From Balneolales bacterium (GTDB taxonomy: Bacteria; Bacteroidota; Rhodothermia; Balneolales; HLUCCA01): a stretch of DNA of 5,436 bases. The position numbers were made by a program, and so were the translations under genes. Below, in pieces: positions 1-5,436 of this stretch (its first letter is position 1; each line of letters opens with the position of its first letter). The stretch is taken from NCBI GenBank assembly GCA_022565415.1, contig JAIUMT010000235.1, positions 1 through 5,436 on the forward strand. Reading direction: 5' to 3'. Under the pieces are notes generated by a model. It saw only the letters and a program-made list of their open reading frames with translations, was not told the origin of the DNA and did no database searches.

Positions 1-58
1 GGGTTAATATAAGGTCAGCCGGATAGATAACAAATGAAAATAATGATAGATGTTATTC

Positions 59-1432
59 TTATCCGAGTCTTGTAACCATAACGCGTGAGCCGGATGTGTC
101 AACTACCTTAACATGTGCACCTTTTTCAATAAAGTCGCCTACAGATACTACATCTATTCTGCGATCCTCGATGAGTACCGTACCTGCCGGCCTTAGCGAT
201 GTTAAGGCTACACCTTCCAATCCCTGTAAATCATCTTTTGAGTCTGAGGAAGTGTATCCATGATTTCTGTCGGTTTGGTCGACAAGTACAAATCTATTGA
301 ACATTTTATTCTCCGGTAAGTATCTAATCATTGAGGCAAGCAATGCTATGCCTAAAATCAACGTGACAGCCATTGTCCAGATAGCTTGTGAAACCTGGTG
401 CATCTCTGGGAAACTTAGGCCCACATTTCCAATTAGAGATGTCGCCATACTGAATATAACAAGTGAAATACCAATTACTCCACTAATGCCAAATCCAGGT
501 AGTACAAACACCTCTACTAATATGAGCGATACTCCAATAAAGAACAGCACAATTTCCCAGCTTTGAGCCAATCCCATAATATAGAGTGGAGCGAAAAACA
601 ATAATGTTCCGATGCCAGAAACAATGCCCGGGAAGCCAATACCCGGTGATTGCAACTCAAAATAGAGTCCACCAAGCATCATTAACATCAATATACTACT
701 CATAACCGGATTTGCTAAAAATCGCAGGACCGATTCAGCCCAGAATTCCTGAAAATCGAAGAATTCTTTGTCTTCCCAGCCCATTTCTGCCACAACTTCG
801 TCAACCGTACGGAATGTGCCATTGGCTACACCCAATTCAATTGCCTCTGATGTGCTAAGTGTCAAAAGCTGACCTTCCTCAACAACTCCTTCAATAACAA
901 CACGTTCGTCGACCATTGCTTCAGCGATTTTGGGGTCTCGACCCTTTGCCTGAGCAGTAGATCGCATTATTCCGCGCATGTAGCTCTGCATCTTCTCCGA
1001 AGCGTAAGTTCCGGTTCCATCAACAACAGTTGCCGCACCAATAGATGCTCCCGGAGCCATATAGATGGAATCGGTAGCCAACGCGATAAGTGCTCCAGCA
1101 GAAGCTGCATTCTTATCAATAAATGAAATAACCTGTAGATCAGTATCTAATAGATTTTTGCGAATTTTATCGGCCGCATCTACAAGTCCGCCGAAAGTAT
1201 CAATGTAAAGGATAACCCCACTGGCCTCATTAGAACTCGCCTGGGTAAGTCCACGTTGAATATACTTATGCAGACCATTATCGATTAACCCTTCAACATG
1301 TATAAGGTAAACCGCGCCCGGCTCGGGAATGTACTCCTCTTGATTTGCATCAAAAGCAAAAATAAAGGTCATCATTACCATAATAATGGCAAATGAGGAG
1401 AAACGAGTAGCAGATATTCTGTTTGATTTCAT
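59..1432 (-). CDS. NfeD-family membrane-bound serine protease (ClpP-class, long NfeD1b type)
   Basis: The 457-residue protein has the full architecture of long NfeD proteins, which are membrane proteases of the ClpP class. An N-terminal hydrophobic segment (about residues 11-28) is a signal peptide or anchor. The protease domain (about 38-215) contains ASAG with the presumed nucleophile Ser111, the MAPGASIGAA block (125-134), and Lys147 in SEKMQSY, which aligns by recollection with the catalytic Lys of the archaeal 1510-N protease. About five hydrophobic helices follow between 243 and 370, then an OB-fold-like NfeD domain (about 402-457, starting LQGLEGVAL). Start choice: ATG at 1432-1430 is preferred; a TTG three codons upstream (1441-1439) is in frame but less likely, and neither has a clear Shine-Dalgarno. 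Archaeal and bacterial homologues are often paired with a stomatin/slipin (SPFH) gene and cleave its hydrophobic C-terminus; any such partner downstream would lie beyond position 1. Family assignment is secure; the substrate is inferred. Confidence 0.93.
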   Translation of the reverse strand: MKSNRISATRFSSFAIIMVMMTFIFAFDANQEEYIPEPGAVYLIHVEGLIDNGLHKYIQRGLTQASSNEASGVILYIDTFGGLVDAADKIRKNLLDTDLQVISFIDKNAASAGALIALATDSIYMAPGASIGAATVVDGTGTYASEKMQSYMRGIMRSTAQAKGRDPKIAEAMVDERVVIEGVVEEGQLLTLSTSEAIELGVANGTFRTVDEVVAEMGWEDKEFFDFQEFWAESVLRFLANPVMSSILMLMMLGGLYFELQSPGIGFPGIVSGIGTLLFFAPLYIMGLAQSWEIVLFFIGVSLILVEVFVLPGFGISGVIGISLVIFSMATSLIGNVGLSFPEMHQVSQAIWTMAVTLILGIALLASMIRYLPENKMFNRFVLVDQTDRNHGYTSSDSKDDLQGLEGVALTSLRPAGTVLIEDRRIDVVSVGDFIEKGAHVKVVDTSGSRVMVTRLG

Positions 1433-1645
1433 ATTCGGCAATAATTTGATTCTGGTAAAATTGTCTTACCACTCATAAACTATAAATGTAACGAAAATCC
1501 GTCCATTTATCAGCAACTTCATACTTCTCGAAACGTAAAGAATCACAAAGTGGTTTCATTTTGATACTTTTATTATTTCTATTTCGCCGATACTCCTTAA
1601 CCTATTACACATTATCTTATTATCACCTAGATTACCTTGTCTTAA
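1433..1645. promoter_or_regulatory. Divergent intergenic region with presumed promoters of nfeD-like gene and receptor operon
   Basis: These 213 bp separate the starts of two divergent genes, so promoters for both must lie here or overlap the coding ends. The region is AT-rich, especially 1556-1645. I searched both strands by eye for the Bacteroidota -7 element TAnnTTTG and found no exact match; the nearest on the plus strand is TCATTTTG at 1556-1563, with no TTTG at the expected -33 position. A short tandem repeat, ATTATC at 1611-1616 and 1619-1624, lies just ahead of the receptor gene. No Shine-Dalgarno precedes either start, as is usual in this phylum. The presence of promoters is inferred from gene orientation; their positions are not resolved. 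Confidence 0.5.
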
Positions 1646-3889
1646 ATGCTACTATTCAAAATTTTCATGGTTCTGACGGCCTTTTCGATGCCGATAGATA
1701 CCGACAATTCACTTGAGCGACCATCTGTAAGCGGTGTTATTAGTGATGCAACAACTGGCGAAACACTCATTTATGCCAACGTTTACATCAGAGGATCGCA
1801 AAGTGGTACAACATCGACCTCATCCGGATTCTACAGCTTCACCAATCTTGAGGCCAAAACCTATGTGTTTCAGTTTACCTACGTCGGCTATACCCCCGTT
1901 GAGCGCGAAGTAACGCTCGAACCCGGACAACGACTCCGATTAGACATCCAGCTAACACCAAGCAACCTTCTTCTGGAAGAGGTTGTTGTTAGGGCTGATG
2001 CCAACCGAGAAGAAGCCCGAAATATCGGTACAGCTCAAGTCACGACCCAGTTAATCCGTGATTTACCCGCAGTTCTGCAAGCCGCTGTATTTCGATCGGT
2101 TCAGCTTCTGCCCGGAGTAAAAGCAGCATCCGACTTCTCATCCGGACTTTATGTTCGCGGTGGCGGACCCGATCAGACACTCATTTTGCTCGACCGGACC
2201 ACAGTGTACAACCCCTCTCACTTTTTTGGCTTCTTTTCGACGTTTAATCCGGATGCAATTAAGGATGTGCGTTTGTACAAAGGCGGATACCCAGCAGAGT
2301 TTGGAGGTCGGCTCGGATCAGTTTTAGACATTTACAACAAAGACGGAAACCGAATGGAGACAAAGGGTGTCGTGAGTTTGGGTATGCTATCGTCCAGAGC
2401 CATGATTGAAGGTCCGTATACGCGAGGATCTTACATGTTGGCTGTGCGAAGATCGACCATTGAACCATTACTGGCGGCACTTCGAGGATCCGTAGATACA
2501 GTGCCCGATAAGTTCTACTTTTACGACATCAACGGTAAACTGAATTTCGACCTCAATCAGAATAATCGTCTTAGTTTTTCTTTTTACGGAGGCGAAGACA
2601 ACGTAAACTTTCCCTTTGGCGACGACCTCGAATTCAACCTGAAATACGGTAACCGAACATTCAGTTCGAATTGGACAAGCATTCACAGCGACCGATTATT
2701 TACCACGGTCACCGCGACGGCCTCCCAGTATTTCAACGAACCTGAGTTCTCGTTTGGTGGTACAACATTTGAGCGAAATAACACGATATGGGATTACTCT
2801 TTAAAGGTTGATGCTGAATGGATGGCAAATGATAAGCATACGCTGAAAGCAGGTGTTTGGTCTGGGGATATGAACCTGGAGTTAATTGATAGATTCGACA
2901 ACAGTGAATCGCTTCGTTCAATTATTAACACGCAGTACCTTAACGCCTACATCCAGGATGAATACAAAATCACGCCACGGTTCAAGGTTAACGCTGGTGC
3001 GCGTTTGAGTTATTTTTCAAAAGGAGATTATTTACGAGTTGAGCCACGGTTGACCTTAGAATACTCTCCAGATCCGGCGTTACGCCTTCAAGCTGCATAC
3101 GGACGATATAACCAGTTTCTAACACTGATTACCAGCGAGGCTTTCTCCGGATTCGACGTATGGCTCACAACCGACAAAGGTGTTCCGCCCTCCTGGGGCG
3201 ACCAATTCGTTATGGGAGCTAAGGTGTACCCAGTTCAGGGCTATAACATCGAAGCTGAGGTGTACTACCGCACCATGAAAGACTTATTTGAATTGGATCC
3301 TCGTCTTCCCGACGCCGCCGGAGTCGATTATGCCGAATTATTTCGATTTGGTGACGGCTACGCTTACGGATTTGAATTAATGCTCGAGAAATCAAGCGGA
3401 CGCCTAAACGGATTTATTGGATACACCTGGGGAGTTACCCGAAGAAGATTTCAGGGATACAACAAAGACCGTTTCTTCCCACCCAAATACGACCGAACGC
3501 ACGACGTGAATATCGTAGCAAACTACATGTTGTCGCGAAAGTGGAAATCAACAGCAGTTTTCAGCTTTGCTACGGGTCAGGCTTTTACCGAAGTTCTTGG
3601 CAGAACCGAAATCAGCGACCCGTTTGGTATAGGTACTACAACCCCCGTAACCGTTGGCAGAGTGAACGCCTCCCGATTACCCGATTACCATCGTTTGGAT
3701 GTCGGACTCACCCGATCTGGCCAAATATTCAGAGATAAGAAAACAGAATTTCAGATTCAGATCATAAACCTGTACTCACGCAGAAACATCTGGTTCTACC
3801 AATTCGATCTGGATGAAAATCCGGCCGTTAGATCTGAAGTGCCCTTGTTACCCATCCTCCCCACTCTTTCATACACTGTATACTTTTAA
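1646..3889 (+). CDS. TonB-dependent outer-membrane receptor with N-terminal carboxypeptidase-regulatory-like domain
   Basis: This 747-residue protein is an outer-membrane beta-barrel that would import a ligand using energy from TonB-ExbBD. A short signal peptide (about 1-15) is followed by a carboxypeptidase-regulatory-like beta-sandwich (about 27-103, VSGVISDATTGETLIYANV onward). LEEVVV (110-115) is the usual site of a TonB-box-like segment in this phylum. The plug domain (about 120-230) carries FRSVQLLPGV, YVRGGGPDQTLILLD and YPAEFGGRLGSVLDI. The 22-strand-type barrel fills the rest and ends in an aromatic residue (YTVYF), the expected assembly signal. The length is usual for receptors paired with DUF4249 proteins and nothing looks truncated. 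The ATG is directly preceded by an in-frame TAA (1643-1645), so no longer start is possible. The lipoprotein gene follows after 5 bp, implying one operon. It is not a typical SusC, being shorter and lacking a SusD neighbour. The substrate cannot be read from the sequence. Confidence 0.95.
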   Translation: MLLFKIFMVLTAFSMPIDTDNSLERPSVSGVISDATTGETLIYANVYIRGSQSGTTSTSSGFYSFTNLEAKTYVFQFTYVGYTPVEREVTLEPGQRLRLDIQLTPSNLLLEEVVVRADANREEARNIGTAQVTTQLIRDLPAVLQAAVFRSVQLLPGVKAASDFSSGLYVRGGGPDQTLILLDRTTVYNPSHFFGFFSTFNPDAIKDVRLYKGGYPAEFGGRLGSVLDIYNKDGNRMETKGVVSLGMLSSRAMIEGPYTRGSYMLAVRRSTIEPLLAALRGSVDTVPDKFYFYDINGKLNFDLNQNNRLSFSFYGGEDNVNFPFGDDLEFNLKYGNRTFSSNWTSIHSDRLFTTVTATASQYFNEPEFSFGGTTFERNNTIWDYSLKVDAEWMANDKHTLKAGVWSGDMNLELIDRFDNSESLRSIINTQYLNAYIQDEYKITPRFKVNAGARLSYFSKGDYLRVEPRLTLEYSPDPALRLQAAYGRYNQFLTLITSEAFSGFDVWLTTDKGVPPSWGDQFVMGAKVYPVQGYNIEAEVYYRTMKDLFELDPRLPDAAGVDYAELFRFGDGYAYGFELMLEKSSGRLNGFIGYTWGVTRRRFQGYNKDRFFPPKYDRTHDVNIVANYMLSRKWKSTAVFSFATGQAFTEVLGRTEISDPFGIGTTTPVTVGRVNASRLPDYHRLDVGLTRSGQIFRDKKTEFQIQIINLYSRRNIWFYQFDLDENPAVRSEVPLLPILPTLSYTVYF

Positions 3890-3894
3890 AAGTC

Positions 3895-4761
3895 ATGAGA
3901 ACAATACTATTATTTAGCACGCTGACTTTACTACTAAGCGCCTGCGACATGTACAAACAAGATGCTTACGTACAGGAATATGTCGTCGACAGTTGGTTGG
4001 TGGCTCAAAATGAACTACCTCCGATTAACTTGTCGAAAACAGCTCCTATTGACGTGGTTTACAATCGCAGTGAGTTGGGAGTAACCGATGCAAGTATCGT
4101 TGTTAAAGAAATCAACGCAAATGGCAGCACAAACTGGGTTCAGGTATATCAACACGTGATTAACGGTCGGTATGAGCCCATTGATGCATCCCGATTTGTA
4201 CAAGCTAATACACGTTACGAGTTGGAAGTGATCGTGGGATTGGACAATCATCTGATTTCAGCATACACCGTCGTTCCAGATACGTTCTCTATTTTGAGCT
4301 TAAACCACGACAGATTACCCTACCAGGGACCAGAACAATTTGCCGTAAAATTAACCTCTTCTGATAATATCGATAGGCAAACATACTTTGTTGTATCTAC
4401 CGAGACATTAGATCCACAGAATGCCGAATTGACTCCGTTTTATGCCAATTTTGATGTAGATCGCGATGAATTATACAGAGTTTCCTCGGGTATTTTCAAC
4501 GAAAGCAATCAAAATCAATCGGGATCTGGCGAGATCGAGCTGGTTTATCCTTGGATTGGAATAGCCTATTACGGACCGAATCGTATTGTTATCGCCTCAA
4601 TCGACGATAATGCCTACGATTTCATACGATCATCATCTACGCAACTTGGTGGTGGCACTCAATCGCCGGGTGAAATCGAAAACCTGCTGTACAATGTTGA
4701 TGGTGGAATTGGGATATTTGGAAGTTATTCCAAAGTCACCATCGATGTAATAGTTGATTAG
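3895..4761 (+). CDS. DUF4249-family outer-membrane-associated lipoprotein
   Basis: This 288-residue protein is a lipoprotein of the DUF4249 family, which is found beside TonB-dependent receptors in Bacteroidota. The N-terminus has a basic Arg2, a leucine-rich core, and the lipobox LSAC with the lipidated Cys17. The mature protein begins with a stretch matching the family start (YVVDSWL, 29-35, then the PINLSKTAPI strand), continues through beta-rich sequence resembling an Ig-like domain (about 40-130), and ends with the family-typical VDGGIGIFGSYS. Residue +2 after the Cys is Asp, which in enterobacteria would retain a lipoprotein in the inner membrane; Bacteroidota do not clearly follow that rule. 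The ATG lies 5 bp after the receptor stop, so the two genes are surely co-transcribed and translation may be coupled. By analogy with SusD it may sit on the receptor as a surface ligand-binding partner, but that is inference. The family function is unknown. Confidence 0.88.
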   Translation: MRTILLFSTLTLLLSACDMYKQDAYVQEYVVDSWLVAQNELPPINLSKTAPIDVVYNRSELGVTDASIVVKEINANGSTNWVQVYQHVINGRYEPIDASRFVQANTRYELEVIVGLDNHLISAYTVVPDTFSILSLNHDRLPYQGPEQFAVKLTSSDNIDRQTYFVVSTETLDPQNAELTPFYANFDVDRDELYRVSSGIFNESNQNQSGSGEIELVYPWIGIAYYGPNRIVIASIDDNAYDFIRSSSTQLGGGTQSPGEIENLLYNVDGGIGIFGSYSKVTIDVIVD

Positions 4762-4763
4762 CC

Positions 4764-4778
4764 TCAGTTTTAAACTGA
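4764..4778. repeat. Short palindromic hairpin just after the DUF4249 gene stop
   Basis: TCAGTTTTAAACTGA forms a 6-bp stem with a 3-nt centre (or 7 bp around one base), starting three bases after the stop codon. The stem is AT-rich and is not followed by a T run on the plus strand, so by itself it is a poor terminator. It may assist the larger inverted repeat just downstream. Confidence 0.35.
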
Positions 4779-4785
4779 ATATAAA

Positions 4786-4887
4786 GAAGGCTTTGAGAAA
4801 CCGTTGATTTGATTGTTTTCTGACCAAATGCATGATTATTCATGCCGGCATAAATACGAGCAAATCGACTAGTTTACCAAAGCCTTC
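4786..4887. terminator. Long imperfect inverted repeat between convergent genes, putative bidirectional terminator
   Basis: The outer arms GAAGGCTTTG (4786-4795) and CAAAGCCTTC (4878-4887) are perfect 10-bp complements. Pairing resumes inward: AAAC (4798-4801) with GTTT (4872-4875), then GTTGATTTG (4803-4811) with CAAATCGAC (4861-4869), including one G-T wobble. This gives 23 pairs separated by two small internal loops. The apex (4812-4860) holds another perfect 6-bp hairpin, GCATGA/TCATGC with loop TTAT (4830-4845), overlapping a 10-bp palindrome ATGCCGGCAT (4842-4851). The element fits between the stops of two convergent genes. The plus-strand exit is T-rich (4890-4904, including TTTTTATTT); the minus-strand exit reads TTTATATT. 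That supports a two-way terminator, although the large loop is atypical. A small structured RNA or MITE-like repeat are alternatives. Confidence 0.45.
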
Positions 4888-4898
4888 AATAATTATTT

Positions 4899-5436
4899 TT
4901 ATTTCTGAAGTTCGAAAATCATGGCTTCTCTGCCAGGAACCATGATTTCAGAGATATTTTGGTGCAATTCTCCAGAAATGATTTCTAGTCCGCGGGTAAA
5001 TCCGTCGATTCTTTCCGAAAATCTGGACATATCTACGGTTTGGTCTTCGGTATTGGCATTTAGCATGACCATAACCGTTTGATCATCGTCGTGACGGAAA
5101 TAAACATAGAGGTTGTTCTCGGGTACGAAGTGCGTTAGCTGTCCGAAATGAATAACCGGCATGTCTTTTCTCCAACGCACGAGTTTTCGCAGATACTCGA
5201 AATTATCCTGAATCGGCAAACCTAATTCTTCGCCCAAAGCAATTCTACCCTCTTCGGTGAATGCGTTAATAGGATCTTCTTCCCATCCGCCCGGGAAGTT
5301 TCGGCGCTTGTCGGGATCGTTATCACCCCCGGCCATCAGAATTTCAGATCCGTAATAAATCTGAGGTATCCCACGAGTTGTGAGCAAAAACGCAGTTCCG
5401 AGTTTAAATTTTGCCGCATCTTCTCCGACGGAGGTA
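4899..5436 (-). CDS. GH13 alpha-glucan hydrolase, neopullulanase/cyclomaltodextrinase-like, C-terminal part (partial)
   Basis: The last 178 residues are present; the gene runs off the right edge of the window and the frame is open to that edge, so no start is visible here. The TTG at 5387-5385 is an internal Leu, not a start. The fragment opens with the end of the GH13 TIM barrel: RGIPQIYYGSE (fragment residues 21-31) is the conserved strand following the last catalytic region, and DPDKRRNFPGGW (40-51) is characteristic of SusA/cyclomaltodextrinase-type enzymes. From about residue 97 comes an all-beta C-terminal domain (NNLYVYFRHDDDQTVMVMLNAN), ending MIFELQK. The family hydrolyses alpha-1,4 (and some alpha-1,6) links in pullulan, cyclodextrins or starch oligosaccharides, usually in the periplasm. 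The catalytic Asp, Glu and Asp residues lie outside the window, so activity cannot be checked. It is convergent with the lipoprotein gene and ends 137 bp from it. Confidence 0.9.
   Translation of the reverse strand, partial: TSVGEDAAKFKLGTAFLLTTRGIPQIYYGSEILMAGGDNDPDKRRNFPGGWEEDPINAFTEEGRIALGEELGLPIQDNFEYLRKLVRWRKDMPVIHFGQLTHFVPENNLYVYFRHDDDQTVMVMLNANTEDQTVDMSRFSERIDGFTRGLEIISGELHQNISEIMVPGREAMIFELQK

Noticed and set aside
26..57. Weak inverted repeat ATAACA (27-32) / TGTTAT (51-56) directly downstream of the NfeD-family gene stop.
   Set aside because: Six AT-rich pairs with an 18-nt loop and no T run on the minus-strand exit; too weak to call a terminator.
1433..1441. Alternative TTG start for the NfeD-family protein three codons upstream of the ATG.
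   Set aside because: The ATG at 1432 is a better start codon, the extension adds no conserved residues, and no Shine-Dalgarno favours the TTG.
1611..1624. Tandem ATTATC copies 8 bp apart upstream of the receptor gene, considered as an operator.
   Set aside because: Six AT-rich bases repeated once in an AT-rich stretch is expected by chance; noted only within the regulatory region entry.
2259..2921. Three minus-strand open frames of 62-73 codons inside the receptor gene.
   Set aside because: They lie antisense to a well-conserved coding sequence, have no recognisable domains, and their protein composition looks like random translation.
3541..3738. A 65-codon plus-strand open frame in another frame of the receptor gene.
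   Set aside because: It overlaps conserved barrel-coding sequence and shows no family resemblance; a shadow frame.
4633..4833. A 66-codon minus-strand frame running from the intergenic inverted repeat into the DUF4249 gene.
   Set aside because: It overlaps the conserved C-terminus of the lipoprotein gene in antisense and has no recognisable features or ribosome binding site.
4778..4891. AATA on both sides of the inverted repeat (4778-4781 and 4888-4891), considered as a target-site duplication of a MITE.
   Set aside because: Four AT-only bases that do not abut both ends of the repeat are not convincing; copy-number evidence would be required.

Overview
The window looks like chromosomal DNA of a Bacteroidota-type bacterium. 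Three things point that way. One is a TonB-dependent receptor with an N-terminal carboxypeptidase-regulatory-like domain, coupled to a DUF4249 lipoprotein. Another is a partial GH13 enzyme of the neopullulanase/cyclomaltodextrinase (SusA-like) type. The third is the near absence of Shine-Dalgarno sequences. Moderate GC (by eye) and the NfeD sequence would also suit Balneolales/Rhodothermia-like or marine lineages, but the sequence alone does not fix the order.

Layout. At 59-1432 (minus strand) lies a complete NfeD-family membrane serine protease: a ClpP-class domain with a Ser-Lys dyad, then about five membrane helices, then a C-terminal OB-fold. A 213-bp divergent intergenic region (1433-1645) must hold the start signals of both flanking units. 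A tight two-gene operon follows on the plus strand: an outer-membrane TonB-dependent receptor (1646-3889) and, after only 5 bp, a DUF4249 lipoprotein (3895-4761). The 137-bp gap 4762-4898 lies between convergent genes and holds a roughly 100-nt imperfect inverted repeat that may act as a two-way terminator. From 4899 to the window end (minus strand) is the C-terminal part of a GH13 alpha-glucan hydrolase whose N-terminal part lies outside the window.

How the genes relate. The receptor and lipoprotein very probably form one outer-membrane uptake complex of unknown substrate, analogous to but distinct from SusC/SusD. The GH13 enzyme is convergent and not in the same transcription unit, so its closeness is only weak evidence that the substrate is a glucan. 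The NfeD protease is divergently transcribed and is probably a housekeeping membrane-quality gene unrelated to the transporter. I see no mobile element, CRISPR array, tRNA or rRNA. The genes belong to known families; the least explained items are the intergenic inverted repeat and the substrate of the receptor/DUF4249 pair.
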